Part shown: positions 16,601 to 25,904 of the stretch, piece after piece
Position numbering within the stretch: position 1 is the stretch's first letter
Layout of the letters: each line of letters starts with the position of its first letter
Assembly: GCF_002887775.1 (NCBI RefSeq)
Contig: NZ_LOCM01000024.1
Location: forward strand, 62,001-126,000
Direction of reading: 5' to 3'
From: Streptococcus penaeicida
GTDB lineage: Bacteria > Bacillota > Bacilli > Lactobacillales > Streptococcaceae
DNA: 64,000 nt
The notes under the pieces: model-generated
Seen by the model: only the letters and a program-made list of their open reading frames with translations
Database searches by the model: none
What the model was told of the DNA's origin: nothing
Translations under genes and position numbers: made by a program

Positions 16601-17776
16601 TTATTTAGTAATTAAGCGAACACGGATAATATTTTCACTGGCTTTAAAATCTGCCACTAATTGATCAATTTTTTGACCATTGCATTCATCCAAGTCTAAG
16701 AGGGTGTATGCATAATCACCTTTTGACCGGTTAATAATATTATCAATATTAATGTTCAAGTTGGATACAGCTGTCGAAATTTTAGCAACGATATTTGGGA
16801 CATTTTTATTGATAAGGGTAATCCGATAAGGTGCTGTTAAAGCTTGATGGACATTTGGAAAATTAACTGAATTGGTAATTTCACCTGTTTCCATAAAACG
16901 ACGGATTGTCTGTCCTGCCATAATGGCACAGTTTAATTCCGCCTCCTCAGTTGATCCTCCAACATGGGGAAAGACCGTGATGTTTTCCTTATTTAAAAGT
17001 TCCCGACTACCAAAGTCGGTGATATACCGTTTGACCACACCTGTTTCAAGGGCATCAAACAAATCAGCATTATTAACTAATTCAGCCCGGGCAAAATTGA
17101 TAATGGTTGTACCTTTTGCCATCAGAGCAAAACTTTCAGCATTGAAGGTATCTTTTGTAGCTTCTGTCAAAGGAACATGAACTGTAATGTAATCCGACTT
17201 CGCAAAAATCTCTTTCAAGTCATCAACCCTTTGGACATGACTTGAAATATTCCAAGCCGTTTCAATAGAAACATAAGGATCATAGCCCAAAACATTCATA
17301 CCTAAACGGTAAGCGTCATTAGCAATCCTTGCACCAATAGCTCCAAGCCCAATAACTCCAAGTGTTTTACCAGAAATTTCTGACCCAGCAAATTGTTTCT
17401 TACCGGCCTCAACTTGTTGACTAACGTCATCACCTTTTAAAAGGTTTGTCCATTGATTGGCAGAAATATAATCACGCGCTGACATGAGAATGCCAGCTAA
17501 GACAGCTTCTTTGACCGCGTTAGCGTTTGCCCCAGGGGTATTAAAAACAACAATTCCTGCCGCACTGGCTTGGTCAATTGGAATATTATTGGTTCCTGCT
17601 CCTGCTCTTGCGATAGCTTTTAAATTGTCAGGAAAAGTCTGACCATGTAAGTTTTCACTACGTAAAATGTAGGCATCAGGATTAGTAGCTAAGTCTCCAT
17701 CAATTTGAAACTTATTTCCTAACTCCTTCAAGCCTATTTGATTAATATTATTATATGTTTTAACACTGTATACCAT
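16601..17776 (-). CDS. serA: D-3-phosphoglycerate dehydrogenase SerA
   Basis: A 391-residue enzyme catalysing the first step of serine synthesis, NAD-linked oxidation of 3-phosphoglycerate. It has a split substrate domain, the Rossmann loop GVIGLGAIGARIA, the FPHVGGSTEEAE catalytic-His region, and a C-terminal ACT domain (from VPNIVAKISTAVSNLNINI to the end). The catalytic triad Arg-Glu-His is consistent with FARAEL...HVGGS. The purine SD lies before a perfect hairpin and the ATG after it, an odd arrangement. Operon order is serC, GNAT, serA. Confidence 0.94.
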   Translation of the reverse strand: MVYSVKTYNNINQIGLKELGNKFQIDGDLATNPDAYILRSENLHGQTFPDNLKAIARAGAGTNNIPIDQASAAGIVVFNTPGANANAVKEAVLAGILMSARDYISANQWTNLLKGDDVSQQVEAGKKQFAGSEISGKTLGVIGLGAIGARIANDAYRLGMNVLGYDPYVSIETAWNISSHVQRVDDLKEIFAKSDYITVHVPLTEATKDTFNAESFALMAKGTTIINFARAELVNNADLFDALETGVVKRYITDFGSRELLNKENITVFPHVGGSTEEAELNCAIMAGQTIRRFMETGEITNSVNFPNVHQALTAPYRITLINKNVPNIVAKISTAVSNLNINIDNIINRSKGDYAYTLLDLDECNGQKIDQLVADFKASENIIRVRLITK

Positions 17777-17786
17777 TTGTGAAATG

Positions 17787-17806
17787 GCTGGACAATGCTG
17801 TCCAGC
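17787..17806 (-). repeat. Hairpin between serA SD and start codon
   Basis: GCTGGACA-GCAT-TGTCCAGC is a perfect 8-bp stem with a 4-base loop. AAGGAAGGAGT ends right before it; the serA ATG begins ten bases after it. Confidence 0.8.
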
Positions 17807-17825
17807 ACTCCTTCCTTAAAGCACC

Positions 17826-18380
17826 TTAATAACTGCCACCATAGCGACTATCTTCATTAATCTCTTGGTAGCTAGCCTTTTCATGCTCTTCTTTAATTTT
17901 TTGATAAGCTAGACGGACACCAGCTAAAGGCACTTTCCCACAATAGTTAAAACCAAGCTTAGTCATGATATGTTGCATGGCTAGATTTTTTTCATGCGTA
18001 TCACAACGAAAATCTCTTTGCTCATGTCCTTCAATCAATCCTTGTAAAAAGGTTTGAGCTAAAGCCTGACCTTGGCTATTTTTAGCCACCGCAATCCGAT
18101 GGAAGGTAATATAGTCCTTATGATCATTTAACCATTGGCCATCATAAATGGCATTATAGGCTTCTTCATTACCATAAATAACCGCAGCATAAGCCACAAT
18201 TTGGTTTTCAACCAAGGCAACATAGCCCTGCCCCTTGATAATATCATCAATGATAACTTCTGCATTGGGGTAGCCATCTTGCCACTGATCACTACCATAA
18301 GCGGCAATAACTTCTTTTGCCCCTTCAATAATTGTCATGATTGGGCCAACTTCATTTGGAAAAGCTAATCTAATGTCCAT
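17826..18380 (-). CDS. GNAT family N-acetyltransferase in the serine operon
   Basis: A 184-residue acetyltransferase-fold protein. The acetyl-CoA site region is TFHRIAVAKNSQGQALAQTFL, with the loop in QGQALA form instead of Q/RxxGxG/A. Then DTHEKNLAMQHIMTKLGF is the C-terminal GNAT signature (N-x-A-M-x-x-x-x-x-K-L-G-F). The substrate is unknown. It lies between serC and serA, 32 and 49 bases away, in one transcription direction. A link to serine metabolism is only contextual. Confidence 0.83.
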   Translation of the reverse strand: MDIRLAFPNEVGPIMTIIEGAKEVIAAYGSDQWQDGYPNAEVIIDDIIKGQGYVALVENQIVAYAAVIYGNEEAYNAIYDGQWLNDHKDYITFHRIAVAKNSQGQALAQTFLQGLIEGHEQRDFRCDTHEKNLAMQHIMTKLGFNYCGKVPLAGVRLAYQKIKEEHEKASYQEINEDSRYGGSY

Positions 18381-18412
18381 AAAGCTTTTTCTTCTCTCAT
18401 TCTTTTTTATTA

Positions 18413-19510
18413 CTATTTATAGGTGTTATGACTTTCAAATTCCTTCATAAAGTCAATCAAGGCCACAACTCCTTCTTTAGGGAAGGCATTATAAATACTG
18501 GCTCTCATACCACCAACACTGCGGTGACCTTTAATATTCTTAAAGCCTTTAGTTTCCGCTTCTTTAACAAATTTTTGGTCTAATTTCTCGCTAGGCGTCG
18601 TGAAGGGAATATTAGCAATAGAACGTTCCCGAGGATTTTTGACAGGATTATTATAAAAAGGCGACTGTTCAATATAAGTGTATAATAACCCAGCTTTCTC
18701 TCGGTTAACCACTTCCATTTGATCTAAGCCACCCAATTCCTTAATCCATTCAAAGACCAATTTTGCAATATAAATGCTATAAACTGGTGGCGTGTTATAA
18801 AGGGATTCAGCTTTAGCTTGAATAGAATAGTCCAACATACTCGATAAAACCGGCTCTTTATTTAAAAGATCCTCACGTATGATAACAACTGTGACCCCAG
18901 CAGGACCAATATTTTTTTGTGCCCCAGCATAAATCATACCGAATTGGTCAACCTGATAACGAACAGCTAAAATATTAGATGACATATCTGCAACAATTGG
19001 GACACCATTAGTATCTGGTAAGTCATAAATGGCTGTCCCTTCAATGGTATTATTAGTTGTGATATGGACATAGGCTGCTTCTGGGTCAATAGCAGAGCTA
19101 TCATAAAGGGGGATAAAGCTGAACTTGTGTTCTTCAGAAGAGGCTAAAAGTTCTGGCTGCATTGGAATTGATTTTGCCAGTTTAAGTGCTTCTGTGTAGG
19201 CTTTTTTGCCCCAAGAACCTGCGACATGATAATAGGCTTTTTTGCCTTGAGCTAGATTCAAAGGAATCATGGTAAACTGGGTCGATGCTCCCCCTTGAAG
19301 GAAGAGGACTTTATAATTATCAGGGATAGCCATTAATTCTCGAAGCAAGGCTTCAGCTTCCTTAATAATGTCAGCGAATTCTTTGGATCGGTGCGACAAC
19401 TCTAAAACACTCATTCCACTGGAGCGGTAGTCTAGCATTTCAGCTTGCGCTTTTTCTAGAACGGTTTTTGGCAATACTGCAGGACCTGCAGAAAAATTGT
19501 AAATTGTCAT
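18413..19510 (-). CDS. serC: Phosphoserine aminotransferase SerC
   Basis: A 365-residue class V PLP aminotransferase that converts phosphohydroxypyruvate plus glutamate to phosphoserine. It shows [14 protein letters not shown] at the start, [19 protein letters not shown] (phosphate-loop), the PLP lysine in [12 protein letters not shown], and [10 protein letters not shown] near the C-terminus. The ATG at 19510 has a GGAGGTG SD. It heads the serC-GNAT-serA operon; serB is not in the window. Confidence 0.95.
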   Translation of the reverse strand: MTIYNFSAGPAVLPKTVLEKAQAEMLDYRSSGMSVLELSHRSKEFADIIKEAEALLRELMAIPDNYKVLFLQGGASTQFTMIPLNLAQGKKAYYHVAGSWGKKAYTEALKLAKSIPMQPELLASSEEHKFSFIPLYDSSAIDPEAAYVHITTNNTIEGTAIYDLPDTNGVPIVADMSSNILAVRYQVDQFGMIYAGAQKNIGPAGVTVVIIREDLLNKEPVLSSMLDYSIQAKAESLYNTPPVYSIYIAKLVFEWIKELGGLDQMEVVNREKAGLLYTYIEQSPFYNNPVKNPRERSIANIPFTTPSEKLDQKFVKEAETKGFKNIKGHRSVGGMRASIYNAFPKEGVVALIDFMKEFESHNTYK

Positions 19511-19536
19511 AAATACACCTCCGTATAATAATTGAA

Positions 19537-19565
19537 AGTATAGCATAATTATCAGAATTTTACAA
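19537..19565 (-). promoter_or_regulatory. serC operon promoter
   Basis: On the minus strand TTGTAA, 17 bases, then extended TGCTATACT (-10 TATACT at 19542-19537). Confidence 0.75.
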
Positions 19566-19596
19566 AGATTACCTGTCTTCCTTCAGCCCGTAAAAA

Positions 19597-19605
19597 TGGT
19601 ATAAT
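19597..19605 (+). promoter_or_regulatory. cutC promoter, extended -10
   Basis: TGGTATAAT (TATAAT at 19600-19605) 22 bases before the cutC start; the -35 is weak. Confidence 0.65.
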
Positions 19606-19627
19606 AAAACAGATTAGGAGGAAAATC

Positions 19628-20260
19628 ATGTTAATAAAAGAATTTTGTGCCGAAAATTTAACACATTTAAGTGGCTTAGGAGATCATCAAGTCAATCGAG
19701 TAGAACTTTGTGATAATTTAGCCGTTGGTGGAACGACGCCTTCATACGGTGTTATCAAAGAAGCTTGTACCTTACTCCATGAAAAATCCATCTCTGTTGC
19801 TACAATGATTCGTCCACGAGGAGGCGATTTCGTATATAACGACCTTGAATTAAGAGCCATGGAAGAAGATATTCTTAAGGCAATCGAAGCTGGTTCTGAT
19901 GCCTTAGTTTTGGGTTGCTTAACGGATAATCAGCAATTAGACACTGATGCTATTGAACAACTTCTTCCTGCTTGTCAAGGACTTCCTTTAGTTTTCCACA
20001 TGGCTTTTGATCAGATTCCGGTTCAAGACCAAAAAGCTGCAATGGATGACTTAGTCGACTTTGGTTTTGTTCGCATTCTAATCCATGGCAATCCTGAAAG
20101 CAATGATATCATGGAAAATATTGAGCATCTTAAGGATTTAGTAACCCATGCTGACCAGCGCATTGAAATCATGATTGGGGGCGGTGTGACAGCTGAAAAT
20201 GCTGAAGAACTTAGCCTAATGATTGGAACTCCAATTGTTCATGGAACCAAGATTGTTTAA
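19628..20260 (+). CDS. cutC: CutC family protein (copper homeostasis)
   Basis: A 210-residue TIM-barrel protein of the CutC family. The signature stretches are RVELCDNLAVGGTTPSYG, ATMIRPRGGDFVYN, GALGC-like DALVLGCLT, and the C-terminal MIGGGVTAENAEEL. The family is linked to copper tolerance, though the biochemical role is not firmly proven. The length matches streptococcal members. It is a single-gene unit divergent from serC, with an AGGAGGA SD and a shared terminator with the next convergent gene. Confidence 0.9.
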   Translation: MLIKEFCAENLTHLSGLGDHQVNRVELCDNLAVGGTTPSYGVIKEACTLLHEKSISVATMIRPRGGDFVYNDLELRAMEEDILKAIEAGSDALVLGCLTDNQQLDTDAIEQLLPACQGLPLVFHMAFDQIPVQDQKAAMDDLVDFGFVRILIHGNPESNDIMENIEHLKDLVTHADQRIEIMIGGGVTAENAEELSLMIGTPIVHGTKIV

Positions 20261-20297
20261 ATACGGCTAGAGTTATAATGAATACCAATACAAAAAA

Positions 20298-20330
20298 CAA
20301 AAAGAAAGCTCTTGTGTGAGCTTTCTTTAA
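20298..20330. terminator. Bidirectional terminator after cutC
   Basis: AAAGAAAGCTC and GAGCTTTCTTT form an 11-bp perfect stem with a 6-base loop, between cutC (+) and the DUF5684 gene (-). Confidence 0.88.
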
Positions 20331-20726
20331 TTATTTAATCATATGCTCAACTGGATGGTAATTCTTTTCATGGTATGATTTACCAAAAGCAAGCACTAAG
20401 GTTGCAATTCCTGGGAAGAAAAGACTTACTACAGCTAATCCTTTAGAGCCTCCAAAGGCACGAACAAAACAAAATTGCGTATAAGAATAATAAATAGCAA
20501 TTGCCCAACCAATAAAGTAAAGCCATTTATTGCCTTCACCAAAGGTAATTTTGTGTTTTGTAAAACCACCTAAAATTGGAATTAATGCATACCAGCCTGG
20601 TTGTTCTGCTTTTTCAAATAAACGCCAGTTGCCAATCACTTGAAGTAGTAATGAAATTAATACTAAAATAAACATGAAACCATAAACAGCTAGTACAGCA
20701 TATAGTCCTGCTTCATCATTTGTCAT
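20331..20726 (-). CDS. DUF5684-type small membrane protein
   Basis: A 131-residue protein with four hydrophobic helices (residues ~8-30, 45-55, 67-85 and 92-113). The motif AEQPGWYALIPILGGF is typical of a family of Gram-positive membrane proteins (signal-peptidase-like or DUF5684). The function is unknown. It is a monocistronic gene; the 166-base space upstream up to rsmI contains the rsmI terminator. Confidence 0.7.
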   Translation of the reverse strand: MTNDEAGLYAVLAVYGFMFILVLISLLLQVIGNWRLFEKAEQPGWYALIPILGGFTKHKITFGEGNKWLYFIGWAIAIYYSYTQFCFVRAFGGSKGLAVVSLFFPGIATLVLAFGKSYHEKNYHPVEHMIK

Positions 20727-20844
20727 CTCTTAGAATCCTCGTTTCCATAAATCTGTACATCTTGTACACTTTTATTATAACAAAATTTCAATGAAAACCA
20801 TACGTTTTTTTTGTAATACTTTTGTAAGGAACTCATTTTTAATA

Positions 20845-20872
20845 GAAAAAATCTAATTTTTAGAAAATTAGA
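20845..20872 (-). terminator. Terminator of the tmk-rsmI operon
   Basis: On the minus strand CTAATTTT-CTA-AAAATTAG is followed by ATTTTTT, 20 bases past the rsmI stop. Confidence 0.75.
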
Positions 20873-20892
20873 GTTTTATTGTTCGGTTTTTA

Positions 20893-21753
20893 TCAACTAT
20901 TATGATAAGTCTGGTATAATTCTTGTCTATTTAATTGATATTTTTTAGCAATTTCTTTGATAGCTTGATTTGGCTTTTTACCGGCCTCAATTTCTGATGC
21001 AATTAAAGCCAGATAATCAATGTCTGTTTCATGGTCATTCAAGTCTTGGTCAAAACCTGAAACAATTAGTAAACACTCTCCTTTAAGTGGTTTTTCACTA
21101 ATGGATTCTATGAGTTCTGAAATACTTCCCCTTTGGTATTCTTCGTAGATTTTAGTCAATTCTCTGACTAAAACAACTTGGCGGTCACCGTAAATGCTCA
21201 ACATATTTGAAAGGGTGTCTGCCACCCGATAGGGAGATTCATAGAAAATTTGTGTTTCTGGGTAAGCTACTTTCTCTTGGAAAAAAGCTTTTTGCTGTCC
21301 AGCTTTACGCGGTAAAAAACCATAAAAAATATGGGGTTGAGGGGCTAGACCACTAGCAATCAAAGCCGTAATTCCGGCCGAAGCACCTGGGAGGGCAACC
21401 ACTGTCAAGTCTTCAGCAATAGCAGCTTTGACCAAGTCGTGACCTGGATCAGAGATTGAAGGCATACCGGCATCAGAAACTTGCGCCAAGTTGTGTCCTT
21501 CTTTTAATAAGGTGATTAACTGGGGAATTTTCTCAAATGCATTATGTTCATGAAAAGCAATCTGTTTACTAGTGATGTCAAAATGTTTTAAAAGAATTCC
21601 GGTATTACGGGTATCTTCTGCACAGATAAAATCAACTTCTTTCAGGGTTTGTACAGTCCGATAGGTCATATCTTGGAGATTACCAATTGGTGTTGGTACC
21701 AGATAAAGGCTTCCTGATGTCTTTTGCTCTTTAAAGCTTTTTTGGATCTGCAT
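20893..21753 (-). CDS. rsmI: 16S rRNA (cytidine1402-2'-O)-methyltransferase RsmI
   Basis: A 286-residue tetrapyrrole-methylase-fold enzyme that 2'-O-methylates C1402 in the ribosomal P site with S-adenosylmethionine. It shows LVPTPIGNLQDMTYR, the ICAEDTRNT segment, SDAGMPSISDPG and ALPGASAGITAL. The length is normal. It is the last gene of the tmk-holB-ricT-yabA-rsmI operon, separated from yabA by one base. Confidence 0.95.
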   Translation of the reverse strand: MQIQKSFKEQKTSGSLYLVPTPIGNLQDMTYRTVQTLKEVDFICAEDTRNTGILLKHFDITSKQIAFHEHNAFEKIPQLITLLKEGHNLAQVSDAGMPSISDPGHDLVKAAIAEDLTVVALPGASAGITALIASGLAPQPHIFYGFLPRKAGQQKAFFQEKVAYPETQIFYESPYRVADTLSNMLSIYGDRQVVLVRELTKIYEEYQRGSISELIESISEKPLKGECLLIVSGFDQDLNDHETDIDYLALIASEIEAGKKPNQAIKEIAKKYQLNRQELYQTYHNS

Positions 21754-21754
21754 C

Positions 21755-22065
21755 TTATATCTTTCTATCTAGTAGTTCACGGCAAAACATGCATTCTTCA
21801 TCATTCTCACGCCTTTGCCCATAGAAAAAATTGCAAATGTGAAAACCTTCATCATAGATGTCTTCCAAATGATCTTTTCCATGTTTGGTTGTAGACTTAA
21901 CCACTGGTTCATTTTCCAGTTGATTCAAGCGTTCCCGCAATTTATTATTTTCAATTTGTAATACTGTATTTTCTTCTAGTAATGCTTGAACTTGTTTTTT
22001 AATGGCTTCACTTTCAGCAAGGTAATCATTAGATTTTGTGAAAATCCATCAAATGCATCAAACAT
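21755..22065 (-). pseudogene. yabA: DNA replication initiation control protein YabA, frameshifted
   Basis: YabA restrains DnaA by bridging it to the DnaN clamp. The N-terminal helix ([12 protein letters not shown] then [19 protein letters not shown]) and the C-terminal zinc region with HICNFFYG and ECMFCRELL are both present, but in different frames. The break is at 22029-22030, where one more A in the minus-strand CTAATGATTAC restores Q-N-L-N-D-Y-L-A. Repaired, it is about 103 residues, as in other streptococci. Its place between ricT and rsmI is conserved. Confidence 0.88.
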
Positions 22066-22072
22066 TTCTCTT

Positions 22073-22873
22073 TTATTTACCAATACTTACCTCCTCTAAT
22101 GGATAGGTTAAAACGGTTTGTTTTTCGTCTACCATAATTTTTAGGGTATCGTCAAAAATATTGATGCCCACAACCCGACCTGGTCCTTGATCTGTTTGAA
22201 CAGTAGAACCATAATCAGGAAATTTTTTCTTGCTGTCAGTATAAAACTCATCTTCATACTGGAGACAGCATAAGAGACGCCCACAATACCCTATATTTTT
22301 GCCAGAGTTTAAGGATAAACTTTGGTTTTTTAGCATCTTAATCGATACGGTCGGAAATTCTCCTAAAAAGCTAGAACAACAGATAGGGCGTCCACAAGGA
22401 CCAATGCCCCCATAGACCTTTGCTTCTTCACGACTATTGAGTTGTCTCAATTCAATGCGTGTTCTAAAAAGCGCAGCTAAATCTTTCAATAGTTGACGGA
22501 AATCAACCCGTTCTTCTGCTGAAAATGTAATTAAGACATAATTTCTATCCAAAGGAAAAAAGATGTCAATTAATTTCATATCCAACTGATTTTGCTCAAT
22601 TAGGTCGCGAACCTGATCCTTAGAATTTTCGGCAAAATTCTGGTTAGCCAAGAAAGCTTTTTTATCCATGTCGTTCGCCAGACGAATAACCTCTGGCATA
22701 TCTTTAGGTAAGTTACTTTCTTTGAATGCTTTCATTGTTTTAGTAACTTGAACCAATTGATTGCCCTTACCTTCCTTAACGACTAACCATGTGTCTAGGG
22801 GATAATCTCTTTGTGTTTTGACATATTTTGTTGCAGGTGACTCTGCAAAGCGAACACCAATTGTACTAATCAT
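22073..22873 (-). CDS. ricT: PSP1-domain protein RicT (YaaT)
   Basis: A 266-residue PSP1-family protein. In Bacillus RicT (YaaT) forms a complex with RicA (YmcA) and RicF (YlbF) that carries Fe-S clusters and adjusts RNase Y processing. The cysteine-rich core is visible: GPCGRPICCSSFLGEF and GYCGRLLCCLQYED, both in the PSP1 region (residues ~145-200). Its stop overlaps the holB end by 4 bases upstream. The ricF homologue ylbF is at 30080 in this window. The sporulation role does not apply here, but the RNA-processing role may. Confidence 0.93.
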   Translation of the reverse strand: MISTIGVRFAESPATKYVKTQRDYPLDTWLVVKEGKGNQLVQVTKTMKAFKESNLPKDMPEVIRLANDMDKKAFLANQNFAENSKDQVRDLIEQNQLDMKLIDIFFPLDRNYVLITFSAEERVDFRQLLKDLAALFRTRIELRQLNSREEAKVYGGIGPCGRPICCSSFLGEFPTVSIKMLKNQSLSLNSGKNIGYCGRLLCCLQYEDEFYTDSKKKFPDYGSTVQTDQGPGRVVGINIFDDTLKIMVDEKQTVLTYPLEEVSIGK

Positions 22874-23745
22874 GATAACACCATAAATTCTAATGTATTT
22901 TGAAAAGAAACATTACTCTGCCACATTTGTCTGGCCAAAAAGAGTCCATCTAGATAATGCATGGCTCTATCCTGACCATACTCAGCAGCTAAGTAAAATG
23001 TTAAGAGTTTTAATATGACGTCTTGGTCTTTCTTCTCGGGTGCAATACTAACCAGGCGACTTACTTCTAAATAAGCCTGATCCTGATTTTTAAGTAAATG
23101 GCCAATAAAGCGCTGGCATATGGTCATCCACTCTAACAATTTTGGATCTTTAAGGAGTTCAACTAGGTCACTTGGATTTTTAGCTAATTTTGCTAGCATA
23201 TCTGCCTGACTTTTTAAAGAACCCGCTTCCTGAGCCTGTTGCGATAAAAGAGCTTCATTTTTGGGGAAATGAAAAATTTGCGTCCGACTCTTAATCGTTG
23301 GTAAAACCAAATTGTCATCATTGGTTAGCAAAAAGATGTATGAATCGCTTTGCGGCTCCTCAATATATTTTAAGAGGGCGTTTGCTGCATTAACGTGCAT
23401 TTTTTCACTATCCTTGATAATGAAGACTTGTTTTTCACTCTCATATCCCGTTCGCGAAAAGTTCTTCATCATTTCCTTAACCGCTTCTGTTTTAATGACC
23501 TGACCACTAGGTTCTAATAAGGTCACATCCGAAAATTCTCTAGCTGCAATCAACTGACATGCGCGACAGTGGCCACAAGGCAGTCCTGCTTGGGTCTCTT
23601 GACAAAATACTGCTTGAGCCAGATAAAGGGCCATATCCAAATTGGCGAAATCACCGACAAAGAGATAGGCATGATTGAGGCGTTTTTTAGCAAGAATTTG
23701 AGTAAAAGAGGCAAAAGCCTGGGGTGCTAATTGTTCAACAGTCAT
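22870..23745 (-). CDS. holB: DNA polymerase III delta' subunit HolB
   Basis: A 291-residue clamp-loader subunit. It carries the zinc-binding cysteine cluster with spacing CQETQAGLPCGHCRACQ, VKEMMKNFSRTGYESEKQVFII, the NALLKYIEEP sensor region and PTIKSRTQIF. The ATP-binding Walker A of DnaX-type subunits is degenerate, as is usual for delta prime. It is downstream of tmk by 15 bases and overlaps ricT by 4 bases. Confidence 0.93.
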   Translation of the reverse strand: MTVEQLAPQAFASFTQILAKKRLNHAYLFVGDFANLDMALYLAQAVFCQETQAGLPCGHCRACQLIAAREFSDVTLLEPSGQVIKTEAVKEMMKNFSRTGYESEKQVFIIKDSEKMHVNAANALLKYIEEPQSDSYIFLLTNDDNLVLPTIKSRTQIFHFPKNEALLSQQAQEAGSLKSQADMLAKLAKNPSDLVELLKDPKLLEWMTICQRFIGHLLKNQDQAYLEVSRLVSIAPEKKDQDVILKLLTFYLAAEYGQDRAMHYLDGLFLARQMWQSNVSFQNTLEFMVLS

Positions 23746-23760
23746 CCTATCCTCCTTTTT

Positions 23761-24390
23761 TTATAGTTGTTCTTGGATGATGGCAATAGCTTGCGCAATC
23801 ACTTGATCCAGTGGTTTTGAAGCATCGATAGTCACAATACGCTCAGGGTTTTCTTTGGCTAACTGTAAATAACCATTGCGAACCTGATAATGCATATCCA
23901 CTTTTTCTAAATCTAAACGGTTAACTTCCCGGTCTTTATTTTGGGCTATCCGTGCTAAGCCAACCTCAGCCGTAACATCAAAATATAGGGTTAAATCTGG
24001 TTTAAGACCATCTGTAGCAAAGTCATTTAACCATTGAATATCCTTCTTTTCAAGACCACGACCACTTCCTTGGTAGGCAACTGAGCTATCAATGAAGCGA
24101 TCAACGAGAACAATCTTTCCAGCTTCTAAAGCTGGTAGGACTTTTTCCATCAAATGCTGCCGTCTAGCTGCGATATAAAGTAAGAGTTCCGTTTTAGCAT
24201 CCATAGCCGTATTATTGACATCCAAAATGACTTCCCTGATGCTTTCGGCAATGGCTACTCCACCTGGTTCCCGAGTCGTCATAATATCCTGATGAACGGT
24301 TTTTTCTAATAATGGAATGATAGCTTCAAGAACAGTTGTCTTCCCAGCACCGTCTGGACCTTCGAATGTGATTAATTTACCTTTTGACAT
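23761..24390 (-). CDS. tmk: Thymidylate kinase
   Basis: A 209-residue P-loop kinase converting dTMP to dTDP. P-loop GPDGAGKTT is at residues ~11-19, the DRF motif is in [15 protein letters not shown], and the LID region [14 protein letters not shown] is arginine-rich. An AAGGAA SD precedes the ATG. It opens the tmk-holB-ricT-yabA-rsmI operon, the standard low-GC Firmicute order. Confidence 0.96.
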   Translation of the reverse strand: MSKGKLITFEGPDGAGKTTVLEAIIPLLEKTVHQDIMTTREPGGVAIAESIREVILDVNNTAMDAKTELLLYIAARRQHLMEKVLPALEAGKIVLVDRFIDSSVAYQGSGRGLEKKDIQWLNDFATDGLKPDLTLYFDVTAEVGLARIAQNKDREVNRLDLEKVDMHYQVRNGYLQLAKENPERIVTIDASKPLDQVIAQAIAIIQEQL

Positions 24391-24440
24391 ATGGATTCCT
24401 TTATTTTTTATTATTACTATTTTACCAAAAATTAGCTAAA

Positions 24441-24468
24441 AAAAATACTGCCTTTGGTAAAGGCAGTG
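24441..24468 (-). terminator. Terminator of acuB
   Basis: ACTGCCTTT and AAAGGCAGT form a 9-bp stem with a 3-base loop; the minus strand continues TTTTTTTT. It sits seven bases past the acuB stop. Confidence 0.9.
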
Positions 24469-24474
24469 AATTCT

Positions 24475-25136
24475 TTAGTTGAGGTCAGCTTTAATCTCTG
24501 TTGGAGTTACAGAAATAATGGTTACCCCTGTATCAGCTAAGGCCTGGCTAAGACTTTCTTGGTTACATTGGCCGTCGATTTGAATTTCCACAACTGTTTT
24601 GCCAGTTGCACGACTATCCGCGACAATGCGACCGATATTGAGGTTAGCTTTGGAAATGGATTCTGCTACTTTAGCTAAGATACCAACTTCATTATCAGCC
24701 TCTAATACGATTCGAGTACCCTGCATTCCATAACCTGAAACATGTAAAAAAGCCTTAAAAACATCTCGGTCGGTAATAATACCACAAAGTTTTTCCTCAT
24801 GCATAACAGGTAGAACACCAATTTTATGCTCCAACATCAGATAGATGGCATCTTCTAAACTGGCATCCGGACCAATAGTGATGACCTTTTTTAGCATGAT
24901 ATCTTTAATTTTGGTTTTGTTAAGCAGGTAGTTCATTTCATAGATAGAAAGACTTGTTGCTTTTGATGGCGTTGCATCAGCATGGTTCCAGCCGTTACCA
25001 GGCCAACCAATTTGCCATTATCCAAAACTGGAAGACGGCGAACATCTTGATCGCGCATAATATCTGCTGCTTGGGCAACACGGGTTTCAGGGGTAATAGT
25101 AATGACATCCTTGGTCATATAATCTTTGACAGCCAT
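24475..25136 (-). pseudogene. acuB: CBS-domain/ACT protein AcuB, frameshifted
   Basis: Two tandem CBS domains (MAVKDYMTKDVITI... and IKDIMLKKVITIGPDASLEDA...) are followed by an ACT domain (RIVLEADNEVGILAKVAESI). AcuB-type proteins are nucleotide-sensing regulators; the partner here is unknown. The frame breaks at 24981; one more G in the minus-strand ACCATGCTGATG gives G-T-M-A-D-A-T-P-S-K. With it the product is about 220 residues. The position directly after livF is conserved in streptococci. Confidence 0.85.
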
Positions 25137-25194
25137 AAAACTTCCTCACTTCTTTTTCTATAAATAGTATATCATGCTTCAAATGACTTAGACC

Positions 25195-25904
25195 CTAGCC
25201 ACCTAAATAAGCTTTTTTGACTTGATCTGACTCTAAAAGTTCTGATCCCTTACCAGATAATACTAGCTTGCCAGTCTCTAAAACATAGGCACGGTCGGCA
25301 ATGGATAAGCCTTATTGGCATTTTGCTCGATTAACAAGACAGTCATTCCTTGTTTTTGGATATCCTGGATAATGGAAAAAATTTCATTGATAAAGATAGG
25401 AGCCAGACCCATTGATGGTTCATCTAGGAGCAATAACTTGGGCTTGCTCATCAAAGCCCTTCCCATGGCTAACATTTGTTGCTCACCACCTGATAGTGTT
25501 GCAGCATCTTGGTTTTTACGTTCTTCTAAACGGGGGAAACGGTCGAAAATCATTTTTAAGGTTTTTTGATTTTCTGCCTTATCTTTCATCAGAAAGGCTC
25601 CCATTTCTAAGTTTTCCATTACGGTCAAGCCAGAAAAAACATGACGGCCTTCTGGTACTTGTGATAAGCCTAAAGAAACAATTTTCCGAGCAGGGGTTTT
25701 ATGAATATCTTGACCTAGAAAAGAGATTCTCCCTTGGCTTGGTCTCACAAGTCCCGAAATGGAGCGCAAGATTGAGGTTTTGCCGGCTCCATTAGCACCG
25801 ATAAGGGTCACAACTTCACCTTCTTCAACTGTGAAGGAAACATCTTTGACAGCTTCAATAGCGCCATAATTAATGGATAAATGGTCAACTGATAACATTG
25901 GCAT
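25195..25904 (-). pseudogene. livF: Branched-chain amino acid ABC transporter ATPase LivF, frameshifted
   Basis: One of two ATP-binding subunits of the BCAA importer. It has Walker A GANGAGKTS, signature LSGGEQQ and Walker B LLLLDEPS. Near the C-terminus the frame breaks at 25307-25308, where one more T in the minus-strand AAGGCTTATCC gives N-A-N-K-A-L-S-I-A-D-R-A-Y-V-L and the gene continues to AYLGG* at 25195. Repaired length is about 236 residues, normal for LivF. It starts inside the livG stop (TAATG). Confidence 0.9.

Noticed and set aside
25412..25795. 127-codon plus-strand frame opposite livF
   Set aside because: It is antisense to an ATPase with clear motifs; the frame is a codon-composition shadow.
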